NCBI GenBank assembly: GCA_024752435.1
Contig: CP103032.1
Location: forward strand, 806,001 to 870,000
Length of the DNA: 64,000 bases
Reading direction: 5' to 3'
Source of the DNA: Allantophomopsis cytisporea
Lineage: Eukaryota > Ascomycota > Leotiomycetes > Phacidiales > Phacidiaceae
This document shows, piece after piece, positions 32,767 to 45,206 of the stretch. Both the position numbers and the translations under genes were made by a program. The notes beneath the pieces are model-generated. The model was not told where the DNA came from. It ran no database searches and saw nothing but the letters and a program-made list of their open reading frames with translations. Positions within the stretch are counted from its first letter, which is position 1. The number at the start of each line of letters is the position of its first letter.

Positions 32767-34129
32767 TTAGTCACTATCCATCAGTTCGGCCAATTCAGCC
32801 TCCTCTTCCAGGGTCATTAAACCTTCCTTCACTATAGGAGCTTCCTCTTCCTTAACAACTCCCTTCTCCCTTTCCTCCCTCTCGACTTTGACCTTATCCA
32901 AGCTCGCCTTGTCAAGCGCCCACTTCCTCACAGTCCCATCAATGCTTATACTGACAACCGCATTACCCCGCGTCACCAGGCCAGTAACTTCCTCAAAATG
33001 TCCCTCAAGAATAACCCCCAGTTTCCCTGTTCCTCGATCCCAAACCTTCACATCCTCATCTCGGCCTGCGGTGATGACCCATTGCTCCGTCAGAGCCACG
33101 GCCCGCACGTAGTCTCCATGTACAAATTCCTCTTCTGTCACCCAGTCTCTGCTTCTACTAAGACACTTGACACTCCCATCCGCACTAGCGGTCCAAAGAT
33201 TGAGATCCTCGTGTTCCCAGTCTTCTGCGGGGAGTGTAGGATCAAACAGCAATGCATAAATACTGGTTTCGTGCTCGAGGATAGTGTCTCCCTTTAGTTC
33301 ATCTTTTGTATGAGGTGTTTGCACCCAGGAATCTGCGGTGATGGTCCAGAGACGGATATGTGGGTCAGAAGAGGAGGTGACTAGTACAATAGTGTCGTTA
33401 TTCGAGAGGAGAGGATCAATAGCGAGGTTTTGTACCGCCATCATTGTATCTGATTTATCTCGCAATGTGTGAATCTTGGTGCCTGTTTCGATGTCCCAGA
33501 CGATGATCTTCGAGTCGGCGCCTCCTGATATAAGAACCTGCAGATACATCTTAGTCTGGTGCTATTAGGCTATGGTTGAAGATCTTGACAATACTCACAT
33601 TTTTCCCTGAAAGCTTGGTGCAGATGATGGTCTTGACGAAATCAGAATGACCTTTATATCTTCTGACCATACTCCGAGAATCTCGATCCCAGCTCCAAAT
33701 ATCTTTATCCCAGCATCCGCCAAAAACCAATTTCCCATCATCTCCTCCTATTGCTACTGACGTTACAGGAGCGGTGGGACCTCTATAAACCGTCTTGGAG
33801 TCTTTTGTCTAGGTGGGATTGTTGTCAGTATCAACCGAGTGCAAAAGGAACAGCAGACTGCTATACATCTACATTGACTCTTCGCACACATCCTGCGCTT
33901 TCAGCTACGTAAACGCATGATGAGGATGCTGGATCAGGAATCACAGATAATAGCTTAGATTGGAGAGTCAGAGGATCTCCATGTTTATTTCCCGACTTTG
34001 CAGCACGACGAGCTCGAGTGGATTCTGAAGCGCTGCAATAGTTAGCTAATGATAAAACAATGAGAAAACTATAAACATTACGACTTACTCCGTCTGGAAA
34101 AAATGCCCTGGATCTGTTGAACGCGACAT
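32767..34129 (-). CDS. WD40-repeat protein of unknown role
   Basis: A probable single beta-propeller scaffold. Minus-strand exons 34089-34129, 33867-34032, 33599-33808 and 32767-33537 join in frame to 395 aa, starting MSRSTDPGHFFQTD. WD-type repeats are visible as KLVFGGCWDKDIWSWD, VLISGGADSKIIVWD, PHIRLWTI, NLWTASADGSVKCL, VITAGRDEDVKVWD and VVSISIDGTVRKWA. The C-terminus is strongly acidic (LMTLEEEAELAELMDSD). The exact donor of intron 2 is ambiguous by six bases. I do not recognise the orthologue group. The head-to-head partner is Ctf4, with 184 nt between the two start codons, so the pair may be co-regulated. Confidence 0.85.
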
Positions 34130-34313
34130 CTTTAATTTGTTGTTTACTCTGGTTCCAAGGCGGCCCCATGTAGTGGGGTACGGAGTTACCTGCGCTCTCC
34201 CAAAAATAATGACCGGGGTCGCGTAAATTGAATCGCGTCCTCCGTCAACGCGTAACGCGACCCATTTTATCAACTCCATCCGCAGCCATTGCATCGTCAT
34301 ATCAACAACAATT
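34130..34313. promoter_or_regulatory. Compact bidirectional promoter with MCB-like sites
   Basis: The 184 nt between the WD40 and Ctf4 start codons contain a perfect ACGCGT (34248-34253), the binding core of the MBF cell-cycle factor in yeasts. They also contain three more CGCG-centred elements: GTCGCGTA near 34219, ATCGCGTC near 34232 and AACGCGAC near 34255. GGTCGCGT (34217-34224) and ACGCGACC (34255-34262) form an inverted repeat around the cluster. Clustered MCB sites are the usual signature of G1/S replication genes, which fits Ctf4. Confidence 0.7.
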
Positions 34314-36920
34314 ATGGCGACGACGACACAATTTCGTGTGAAACCGCGCCCAGCGCACACAGCTGGTCCTACATTTTGTGCATATACACCGGATGGCACG
34401 AAACTGGTCACTATTGGATTGGATAATTTCATACGTGTCTATCATACCGGTCAGGATGGTGAACCTACGATGATAGATGATTGCCCTGAACAAAATCTTG
34501 CTCTGGCAACCCAGGTATTTATATAAAGCTTCAAATGGGCGACTATACTGACGCGAGTTGTACAGAATGGATCATTCATTGTTGGAGCCGAAGATGGGAC
34601 GGTTAGTCTATATTCGATGGAAAACATGGCTTTCGAAACCTTCCTCACTCGCAGCGCCCTTCCGATTCGTGATATCTCCCTTTCGAAAGATGGATCATGG
34701 TGTGCGGTGGCAAGTGATGAGCTTACTGTAAAGCTCGTAAAAATGGATGATCATAGCACAGTCAAATACCTCCGTGATCAACCCAAGCCAACAAAACACG
34801 TGGAATTCTCTCCTAGCGGCGAACATATTGTCTGTTCCTGTACCGACGGCATCTTGTACATCTACGATCTTAGAGACGATGAACCAGAACTTGTGAAGGC
34901 GATTGATGCCTTAATCAGACCTTTGGAGTCCGAGTCCGAGATCAGCTCGAGGATTGCCTGGCACCCTGATGGCCGCGCTTTTGCCGTGCCAACTGCTATG
35001 AGAGATATTGAGGTTATCTCGATTGGGGATTGGGAAAAGCAAAGATCTTTTGCGAGCGTTAGTGGGCACAATGGTGACATTACGGACCTAGAATGGTCCC
35101 CTAACGGAGCAATACTTGCTTCAGCTGGAAAAGATGGAAAGATTATTCTTTGGGAGACAAAAACGCAAAACATCATTGCTAGACGTGAGTTTTCGGATGT
35201 TATGGATTTGGCATGGCATCCGACAAAGAATCTTCTCTCTTTCACAAATACGGAAGGTCAAGTGTATATCCACGGTGATTTCGTGCCGCAAGAGAAGGCA
35301 GACTTGATCAGCCTGGGAAAACAGCCCGCGCCATTCATACATGACCCTCTAAATGAAACGTCTGGCAATATCCGACGACCGACTGTTAATGGATTGCAAG
35401 ACATGGCGGTTCGCCGAAGGCCTAGTATAGATAGCCTGGATGACATCCTCGGTTCGGACCTGGTGGGCGATGAAGATGATTTCGTGGTCGATGATGATCA
35501 AGCAGGCTACACTGTGAATAACAACGGCAAACGCTCGAATCCTTGGCCCGATCGGACGGATGATTTTGGTAAACGATTTGGAGGGAATAAATCTTGGGAA
35601 CCACAATACCACCCCTCATTTCAGCCGGGTGCGACTCCCTGGCGTGGCAACAGAAAATATCTTAGTCTCAATCTTATTGGATTTATATGGACTGTTGATC
35701 AGGATACTCACAACACCATCACAGTTGAGTTCTATGATCGAGAGCTCTATCGTGATTTTCATTTCACAGACACATTTCTCTACGACAAGGCTTGCCTTAA
35801 TTCTAATGGAACTCTCTTTTCTTCTCCACCATCAAATGGAAATCCTGCAACAATTTTCTACCGTCCACACGAGACCTGGACGGAAAGAACAGATTGGCGT
35901 ATCTCCCTTCCTAAGGACGAAACAGTTACATCTATCTCCTTATCCGATAGCTTCATAACAGCTACAACAAGTGCAAATTATGTACGGATATGGAAATTAT
36001 GCGGTACTCCATATAGACTATACAGACAAAAGAGTTCGCCGACAGTGACATGTACCTCCTGGCGAGATTATGTGTTTACTTTGGGCAATGGCGCTGTAGG
36101 AGCTGATGGAACAACTCAACTTCTGTACACAATTGAGAACATTGCAAGGGATGAGGTTTGTCAGAGTGAAGATGTTGTAGCTCTTCCTCCCTACGCTTCC
36201 GTGAAATCGGTTTTCTTCTCGGATAAAGGTGTACGTATTGACTTTCATTCTGGACACAATGACCACTAACTCTTACAGGATCCTTGCATATATGATTCCA
36301 CTGGAACTTTGCTTACTCTGCTTCACTGGCGCACACCAGGTCAAGCAAAGTGGACACCTCTCCTTAACACAACACAACTCTCCCGCCTGAAATCCGGTCG
36401 CAAGCAGGAAACGTATTGGCCTGTGGCACTTGCGGAGGGGAAGTTTCACTGCATTATTCTCAAGGGTACAGAAGAATACCCATACTTCCCTCGTCCTCTG
36501 CTTTCGGAATTCGATCTTCAGATTCCGCTTTCCTCTCCTCCCACGGCCGATAAGGATGGAGAGGAAATGGAAATCGATGACGATGAAGGGCGCGTGTTAG
36601 AAGAAAAGTTTGTGTTGGAGAGTATAATGACGTCCCTATATGCCGATATGGTGGAGAATACACTTGCTGGGCATAGGGAGAAGATGGAGTTGGCGAGGAA
36701 AGAGGTAGAAGTTGATAAGGTGCTTCTCCAGTTGTTGGCTAGAGAATGTAGAGAAGGTGAGGAGCGTGGAATGAAGGCCTTAGAACTTGTGGAGTTAATG
36801 AGAGATCGTACTGGGAGGATGGTGGAGGCTGCTGTTAAGGTTGCTGGGCGGTTTGGCAGGAGTGTCTTGGAAGAGAAAATCAGAGAGCTTGGAGAGAGAC
36901 GATTGTTGGGCGAAGATTGA
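34314..36920 (+). CDS. CTF4: Replisome adaptor Ctf4 / SepB / Mcl1
   Basis: The homotrimeric hub that ties the CMG helicase to DNA polymerase alpha and supports sister-chromatid cohesion. Exons 34314-34514, 34566-36230 and 36279-36920 join in frame to 835 aa, all in phase 0. The N-terminal WD40 propeller covers about residues 1-310; clear blades include FCAYTPDGTKLVTIGLDNFI and LEWSPNGAILASAGKDGKII. A disordered acidic linker (about 340-410, with GDEDDFVVDDDQ) precedes the SepB-type central propeller, which includes RKYLSLNLIGFIWTVDQDTH and CGTPYRLYRQ. A helical C-terminal segment follows. The far C-terminal HMG box of animal AND-1 is absent, as in other fungi. The gene lies behind a cluster of MCB-like sites. 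Confidence 0.94.
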
Positions 36921-37368
36921 ATGTGAATATATCCACTTAGAAGCAAGACACCCATAAACCCCAAACGTGGAAAGCTTTGACAGTATTCAATAAGTGGCCA
37001 ATTACCGCATGTATAACCAACCAATAACATCGTCATATCCTAATGTGAAGCTATTGATCACTTACAACATAATGGAACACCGAACAATTGATCTCCCTAC
37101 ACAATTAAGAAGTGTGAGACTCAAACACATAGTGCATACGTAGTCGACGCTCCCACTGTTCATTTGAGTCGTTTTTTCCAATATAGTTGTAAGGGAATAA
37201 GCAACCATACGCGCTGTTCAGTTGACTCGAGCGTAGATGCGGGTGTCTGAGACATGATAGTATATTTTCGTGTGATGCCACTTGGTTCTAGGAGGATAGC
37301 TGCTTACGAGCATAGTTTCAGCATAAATTTTCCGACTTTGATAACATTTTTATTGAGTACTGATATGT
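36921..37368. other. Convergent 3' ends, Ctf4 and chitinase
   Basis: 0.45 kb of AT-rich DNA between converging stops. No gene is seen. Confidence 0.5.
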
Positions 37369-38603
37369 TCAGAGCTCGTCTTTGATTTTCATCGCTTTCT
37401 CCTTGGACACCTCATTCAATGCCTTCAAATGTCGCCAGTCTCTTGAATCCTCACCCAACCCCCAAGCAAATACGCCAACCCCCTTTTCCTGAACTAGTGT
37501 TTTCTTTTTCAAGATAGCCTCTGGGTTGTCCCAAGACCACCAAATACCCTCTCTCTCATCAAGATAATGATGACCCCCACGAACTCCATCATACCTCCCA
37601 TCTTTCAACGCCAGCTCAAAACTCATTTTTAAATTTTCAGGTACCTCATCACACCAAGCAAACGCCCCCGCCAAGCCCAGATCTCCGCCAGTGACAGGAT
37701 CCTCCATCAACTCAGCCTTTCGCCCTACCTCATCACCTGACTGACCCTTTTGGACACGGAACCATTTCACATAGAACGCAAACCCTATATTTGCTTTCGA
37801 TATTGGAACACCGCTATCCAGATAGGCATCGAGCGCTATCAGTGTCCCGTCGATACCCGTGTGGTGCTTCGTTGTAGAATCTCGCCGATTCATCAGATCA
37901 TATGTCATGATGTTAAAGAAATCCAGTATCGTGGATATCTGTGGCAGCGTTGTGTTAGTGAAGGCTAGCATATCCCTTGGTAAACCTGGAACTGCTGCAG
38001 ACAACAGCTTGCTGGGACCTATGGCATTCCGAATTGATGTGAGGAGAAGGGGGTAAGCTCCGATCTCCCATTCCTTGAGAGCATTCGGAATAGTCTTGTA
38101 GTCCTCGCCGTTCCCCCTGAGCTTTCAGTCAGTTTAAAGATATATTTAAAGACGTTAATATATTACCCCGGGTATTCCCAATCTATATCAACCCCTTATA
38201 ATCGCTGTCAGAACCTTCTCTGCTTCGAAGTTGATACTCACTGACCATCTGCCTCTGTCCGCTCGACCATTGTGCGGATGTTCTCCGCAAATCTTACCCT
38301 GCTCTCTTCGGATTTTGCGGCTATAGAGAATCCCTCGGTGTCCCCCCAACCGCCAATAGCAACCATCACTTTCGTACCTGCGGTGAACTTTGTGCGCACT
38401 GCGTCCACTGTTGTGAAAAGGGGAAATTCACTTGGCAGAGTGGCCGAATTGAAGATGTTTGGGCGCATAAATGCCAAAGCCACGTGGGTGATGTCTGAGA
38501 TGAGGCCAGGTTCTGGCACAATATTGTGTTGCCTGCATATAGTTCAGTCGAGACGTCGATAATGGGTTCGGGGAACATACCCAGTGAGGTACATGAGGTA
38601 CAT
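37369..38603 (-). CDS. GH18 chitinase, apparently without a signal peptide
   Basis: Cleaves beta-1,4-GlcNAc linkages of chitin by substrate-assisted catalysis. Minus-strand exons 38581-38603, 38246-38532, 38167-38194 and 37369-38116 join in frame to 361 aa. The catalytic DxxDxDxE motif is intact as DGVDIDWEYPG (about residues 103-113) and is built from three exons, one of only 28 nt. Other GH18 marks are THVALAFMRP, KVMVAIGGWGD, FFNIMTYDLMNR and GVFAWGLGEDSRDW. The start is the least certain part. The frame permits MYLMYLTGQHNIV at 38603 or an extension to 38636 (MFLCLIRYSNA); neither is a convincing secretion signal. An extra upstream exon with a signal peptide is possible. Downstream of its 5' end begins the AT-rich island. 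Confidence 0.87.
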
Positions 38604-38639
38604 GGCGTTTGAATATCGTATGAGACATAGGAACATAGC

Positions 38640-40655
38640 AGTGGAGAGGTACATTCTAAATAACGCTTTTGGGGTTGTTCTGATCGGATTGCTGTTACAT
38701 ATTTGGACATGTGAGGGAGGTATTGACGATACAAATCAAAACGACACAATAACCGAGTCCACAATTTCTCCATTGGTATATGTCCGAACAATCACTGTGA
38801 AAATTCAATTGTAAACCTATCCAGATGACCATACCCTGAGATTCCTGGCATTAATGAAGACCCTCACTCTTGTGTATATGAGGTATGTATAATTGTCCTT
38901 ATCAAGATCCTAAGTGTCAGACATTAATATTCGAGCAAAAGCAATTCCAAAGGATGTGGTATATTGTTAAAAGGAGATATGAAAGAGACAAAGATAACAA
39001 CATATTGAAGATATCATGTTTCCGGATTGATTGCTTAATGGGGTAGACTTCGTAATGTTAACAAACTCTGCATGTGGTTTATCTATAGCAAGCGATGCTG
39101 ATTTTCAAAGTTGTTTCCTCTTTCCATTTTTACTTCAGAGGTATAGGCACTGTATTCCTGCATAGCACTTGCCCCGCATGTGGTGAATGTCAACCGTCTC
39201 GGTTGATGAGAGCATGAATTATAGGAATACAGACCGTAGGGAGACTTTTACGGATTTCTGTAGCTCTCAAGAAAAATCCAAAATTGCAAAGAATTCCTAG
39301 GTAGCAATGCTAGCCTAGATACGTAGGTCCAACGACGGTGGAAGAAATTTCTTCTTATAGAAGGGAGCGAAATATGCCAGCGAAGAGGGGATCTAGCTCA
39401 CATATAGCGGTATTTAGGTAGCAAAAACATTGATATAGAACCTAGTAATGGCAAATATGTGCATCAGATAAGCAGAATTTAGTCCCCTTGTAGTTATCTA
39501 AGGGGCATACTAAATCCTACAAACGATCTACTAAACCCTACAAATCGCTCAACATACACATTATTACCGATATAAACTAAAATGTACTTCTTAGAACTTT
39601 GTTTTCCCAGTATTAGCTAGGATTAGATGGTTAGATTTTGGTTATTGTCTAGGCTAGAGAAGCCTTCCTCGGAGTAGTACATTTAGGTACGAATTGCGAT
39701 GCAGAAGAGACATCGTAGAGTCGCCGGAGGCTTATAGGAATATGTTCTTCATTATTTGATGCTCGAAGTTCTTAAGGTAGGAAGTTGGTGAAAATATTCA
39801 GATATATTGGGTATAAGTTTTATAGGATTTGGCAGATTATTTGTAGGATTTAACTTGACCCTTATTCAGAGCTAGTCAGTCATTTAGAGCTAGCTAGTTA
39901 TTCAGAGCTAGTCAGTTATTTAGAGCTAGCTAGTTATTCAGAGCTAGTCAGTTATTTAGAGCTAGTTAATTATTCAGAGCTAGTCAGTTATTTAGAGCTA
40001 GTTAATTATTCAGAGCTAGTCAGTTATTTAGAGCTAGTTAATTATTCAGAGCTAGTCAGTTATTTAGAGCTAGTTAATTATTCAGAGCTAGTCAGTTATT
40101 TAGAGCTAGTTAGTTATTTAGAGCTAGTTAGTCGTTTAGAGCTAGTTAGTTATTTAGACTTAGTTGGTTTGTCAATATAACTAGTACTACTAGTTGGTAG
40201 TAGGAGCACAAATATGAAATAATTGAGGAGAAGAAGCAGGATCTACTTTGTAGCTATTTAAATATATAAATAGTAAAGACTGTAGCCGAGCCCATTGCCT
40301 ACTCGGGAAGTCTTGAATATAAGAAACTTGAAAGTAAGAATCCCTTACTGCTTATATCTTGACATAGTTATTTAAGCCTAGTCATTTATTTAAACCTATA
40401 AAGCTATATGAAGCTCTATAGTTGTCTAATTACGTATAGTCTCCCAGAGCTACATAGTTATTCAGAGTTTTACAGTTATTTAGGGTTATACATTTATTGA
40501 TGGTAATACCGGTAGTACCAACAAGCTAGGTCCGGCTCTTTGTTACAATTGAGCTAGGAGGATATTTTTATGAATATGGAAGGGGATCTGATGAGAAACA
40601 GTTGATTAAGGCAATGGACCAATAAAATACTTTGGTCTACTTAAGGCAGAATATT
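38640..40655. other. AT-rich island with degenerate repeats
   Basis: Between the chitinase and the permease the DNA becomes visibly AT-rich and TpA-rich, with no coding frame of any length. It contains an 18-bp satellite (39862-40163) and more degenerate relatives of it at about 40365-40500 (repeats of TATTTA..CTA type). The pattern resembles DNA altered by repeat-induced point mutation, but no transposon core can be read. Confidence 0.65.
39862..40163. repeat. 18-bp satellite in alternating (36-bp) higher-order array
   Basis: About 16 tandem copies of an 18-bp monomer. Two versions alternate: TTATTCAGAGCTAGTCAG and TTATTTAGAGCTAGTTAG (or ...TTAA at the end). They differ mainly at two sites, both C versus T before A. 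The last four or so copies are of the T type only, and the array fades after 40163. Confidence 0.9.
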
Positions 40656-42376
40656 CTACGTAAACATCCCCTTCAACTTCGCAGCCCATCCCACATTGAC
40701 TGGCACGGGTTCTTCAGCGTCCAGAACTTCCTGTAATCCACTCTTGAGATCAACGTCCATGCTATCATGGGCCCACTTATCAGTTCTTCCCCAAAATATC
40801 TTATGAGTGGCAAAGATAACCAAGAACAGGGGAATGCCGACATAAGCAGTAAGGAACGAGGAGGCTGAGAAACGACCAGGGAAGAACACATCGAAGCCAT
40901 TGATCAGGGTCAGAACAATGAAGAAGATCATGGAAATCCAAGCCCCCAATGGCTGTGTCCAGGAATGGAATGGTAGGTCGGTAACACCCTGAGCAATGCA
41001 GGCTTTGCGGAATCGTAGATATACAATGCAGCAGCAGATCCAAGAGATGAAGCCGGAGGTATTGGTGAGGTTGACAAACCACGTAAATACAACGGAGCCC
41101 GTGTTTGCGCAATTGAGGTAGGCAAGGGCACAGAAGAGAGAGGATGCTCCAACAGCGTAATATGGTACTCCATACTTGGAACATGTCTTGAAGATGGCTG
41201 GTGCATTACCGGCAACAGCAAGTGAGTACAAGCTTCGGGAGGACATGTAAAGAAATGAATTTCCAGATGACCAGGCGGAAGTGATGATTACTGCATTGAT
41301 GACGGAGCCAAGACCGTGGATTCCAGCATTAGCAATGCCAACAACGAAGGCAGATGACTTAGCGCCGACACCACCGTCGGTAAGGCGAGCGTCATTAAAG
41401 GGGCAGATAATTCCGATGGCGAGAACCGAACCGATGTAAAACACAATCAGACGTGTGAAGTAGCGCTTTGCGGCAATAGGAAGGTTGCGGCGAGGATTCT
41501 GCATTTCACCGCCGGTGACAACGAGAAGCTCGGGTGCGAAGGTGAATGGGAACGCCGATGATACCAGCGTTCCTACAAAGGCGATGAAACGTCCTCTCGA
41601 TCCAGTTCCAAGCCAAACATTTGTTGCACCTGGATCATTCCAGTAGTGGAATCCTAAAATTCCATTCTGCTTCGGGCCACCACCCCAGAAAAGGATAAAG
41701 GAGAGAATCAAGAGACCTATCATCATGAACACTTTAAGACTCGCAAACCCTATCGATATATTAGAATAAAAACTACTATTTGGAAGACAGTAGTATACTC
41801 ACAGAACTCTGTTTCGCCATAGTATTGAACTGGCAGGAGGTTTAGTGCCACAATAACTACAATGAAGACCGTGATCCAAACTGCAATATTGACCGGCGAA
41901 TTCCAATATTCAATAACCACGCCAGCAGCAGTAATTTCATAAGGAACTAATATTCCTAGGCTGTAAAAATATAGGTATCCTTGAGAAAATCCAAGGCTAT
42001 TCGAAACATATCGATGACCATAGTAACTCATTGTTCCGCCAGCAACCGGGAGATACGCGGCAACCTCGGTGATGGCTGTGACCACGAAGTATACAAAAAC
42101 ACTTAGTAGAATATATGTAACCAGAATAAACGCTGGGCCACCTCGAGCGAGAGTGGCTCCTGATCCGACAAAGAGTCCTGTGCCGATTGTTCCTCCCAAG
42201 GCAATCATCTGAGCATGTCGGGCTTTGAGACCTCGTTTGGTTTCATCGGTAGTGATAGTTTCAGTCGTTGCCAGTTCTGTATCTCTCTCGAAGGAGGGTA
42301 CATGTTTCTCATCTTGGGATGAGACATGAGCCTCGTAAGCTTTGTCTACTCCCATTGTTGACGATTGAGCGGACAA
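40656..42376 (-). CDS. Amino-acid permease (APC / yeast amino-acid transporter family)
   Basis: Proton-coupled amino-acid uptake at the plasma membrane. Minus-strand exons 41803-42376 and 40656-41749 join (the Trp codon is split) to 555 aa. The N-terminal 50 residues are hydrophilic, with Lys, Ser and Thr that could be ubiquitinated or phosphorylated. The first membrane helix holds the family signature MIALGGTIGTGLFVGSGATL (about residues 57-76). About twelve hydrophobic segments follow. APC marks include the region FAPELLVVTGGEMQNPRRN and VINAVIITSAWSSGNSFLY. The C-terminus (WAAKLKGMFT) is cytosolic. Substrate range cannot be told from sequence. Confidence 0.94.
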
Positions 42377-45206
42377 AGATTCACTCGCTTCGAATTCGGA
42401 AGTATAAAAAATGGAAAGAAAAAAACTGAATGAGAATAACGGAATCCAAGCTGAACTTGATGGTATTGCTGAAGGATATTGAAAGACAGAGAATGAATAG
42501 TGGGAGATGAGATATACTTATGTGGGATTGTATGTTGTACATGTATTCAGCAAGTGTATGTAGCAATACGCGATATGCACCTCGCCTCCCCGGATGATGT
42601 GCCCAGATCAACAAAGCTGGGCACACGATAAGAAGATTAAAAGTCATCATAGTTTGTGGATAGGCCGATAACAGTTCTGATAAACGGGATTTGATGAGCT
42701 GATTCGGTATAGAACATTCTCCTGCGGGTAAGGATTGAGATACGTTACAGAACCTAGCAAGTCGATGCACATCGTAACCGTAATTCGGTAGGACGCACGA
42801 TAAACATGCACTACACATGCACAAATCACACTTAAGAACTATGGATCAAGTACAGTATGTATATCCCATTCCTTCATAAACGCGGGTTTTCTAGACCTTC
42901 AATGGCAGAGATATGGTTTGCACTCAATCGCTGTAGTGCTGCTACAGGTAGAATCGAGAGGAGCCAAGAACATCTAGATATGTGAATAGACTTGGCTTCG
43001 ATAAGGATGGCAATGGTATTCTGCATCTGTGTCTTGCGGGCGTCACAGGCGTGAGTGATATGCCAAGAAAAGTTGCCAAGAGATGTGGAAAGGGAACGTT
43101 CAAGCAGAGGTCTTCTACAGATAAGATTCCCGCCTTATATGAGAGGCATGACTTTCTGCTATCTTCCCATCTACATACCTTATTTAACGGAGCTCCTTAA
43201 GTACTAAGAGGTATGAGAATGTGAATCAATATCTACCTTATGTGATGAGCAAAACTGCGAATATATATGAGAAGCAAGTGACCACTTCTTCACCAAACGC
43301 CTATACTACCTACGCAATCTCTACACAGCACGCTTCTTTCGTTACAATAGTATAGATATAGGGCTAAGATGTTTTGGATAGGATTCACGCCTGTTCTTAG
43401 AGATCGGCTCACTATGTTACGAATAAGGGCACTCTGAGTCGGTTGCATTAAGACTTTATGTGTTGCAAGGATTTGAATGCTTCGATTTGTCTCATCTGTT
43501 GGTGTGCTCTCAAGAAAATTATATCCCAATTGAAGCTTTCAAACTACTTACTGCGTACAGGCGCTCTCTCTCCCCACCCTTCGTCTCACACGAACCTCAC
43601 GTAAGCGGGCACAGACGGATTGCGAGATCCGGGCATCACGTGATATATGGGGAAGTCTCATCACGAGTTCAGCTTTGGTATGCATGTACGTACCTAGTAC
43701 AGTACTTGAATTGTATCAAAGGTCAAGGTGATGGATTTTGCGCTTAGACAAACACGTTGACACCGCCAGTTCTCAAGTCAAGAACCAACGTTTCCACTAT
43801 GGTGGCCACAACAGCTTAGATTCGCCTTTACTGTGATTCGAAAGAGGTAAAGTACCTGATACCAAGCTCGTGGTAGAGCATGTGCATCTCCTAGTGGGAA
43901 TATTCTACGGCTGGTACTGGGATACGTAAAGGACACTGATCCGGATTCGGAACCTTTAAGTCATGGTATTAATGCTGTTGATTATTGACGTTGCAACTCG
44001 ACTCTAGCTACGGACATATGCAATTTGATCCTTCTCAACCACATCCATACTGAAGTACCATATCGGTCATCATATTCAGTCAAGGGTTGTGCTGTCAAAG
44101 CGTGCTCCGTATGGATGTATGTATGTACATAAGGTACGTACCGTACATAGGTACAAGGAACATAAACTTGCTCACATCTGGGTTGATGAACGGAACAGCG
44201 TCTATGTTGTTGCAACAATTCTCTTTCATTTGATATTATATAATAAATATATAATGCCGATTCAATACGAGACAAAAGAAGAAAGAAGACGCAAACCAAT
44301 GAACTTCAACAACGTTGACGACCATCTCCGACAACTCTCTTGACTCTCCGAATATCTTTGACTTTTGAATTTTGAAATCTCCATGGATGGGCACCCTTAC
44401 TGTACGAGGAGGCACACACACACATACACACATGTTTACTTAATAACTTGCTCAATATTTGGCGGAACGTGTTTGCGGCGCGGATACTGGGCGGGGTTTG
44501 ATTTAGCGTAAGGCTGATGATTGCTACAGTGAAAGCGACAGTGAAAGCATTTCCTCTTCCCCCATCCCCTCCGATCCCACAGAAATCTTATATGCCAAAG
44601 CTACTCGGATCACCAAGAGTCTCCTTTTAGTCTCCCTGATCCAAGGTGATATCAAATTTGAGGCTCATTTCAATCACTTTCACTGCCTTACCACCTTGCG
44701 ACACTCGGACTTCGAGATAGCCTCACCAACTGCATCGAAGTAAGCCTCACATAGACGCAAGCACCAAGTACCACCACCACGCCCAATACCAGCCTATCTC
44801 ACCACGTCCGATCTTGCTGCTGATTATCATCATCGACGAACATCCGCCTTCTTCTTCCTCACCTGCTCTCTTCCTCCTGCCCACATATCGTCGGAGATCC
44901 CTCGCAAATCCGCGTACGTCTTGCAATACTTGCGTTGCGCATTGGCCTTGCATTTGTCTTCAGACCGCTTGTAGTCTGACAACCTCTCGCCAGCTTTACC
45001 AGGAAAACTATTTGGGCCCAACGCGCGCATCCTTTGACGTCTTGTTACCAACACGCGCCTGTTGACTGTCGTCCGCTTCTCAAGAAAACTCCCTTGATCT
45101 GGGTCGCTTATTTCTCGAGAGTCTTGTCACGGCACGCATCCTAGATCGACCTTTATCGGCCTTATTAGGCATTTAACACCCAGTACCCTACGTGTTGGTG
45201 ACGAAG
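42377..45206. other. 2.8-kb divergent intergenic region, permease and copper-fist gene
   Basis: No recognisable gene. The two flanking genes diverge, so the ends are their promoters. The middle has short frames without family resemblance. The last 700 nt are rich in CCT/CTT runs, a usual leader pattern for regulator genes in these fungi. Confidence 0.5.

Noticed and set aside
38640..40655. CRISPR-like array
   Set aside because: The 18-bp units are directly tandem with no unique spacers, and the DNA is eukaryotic.
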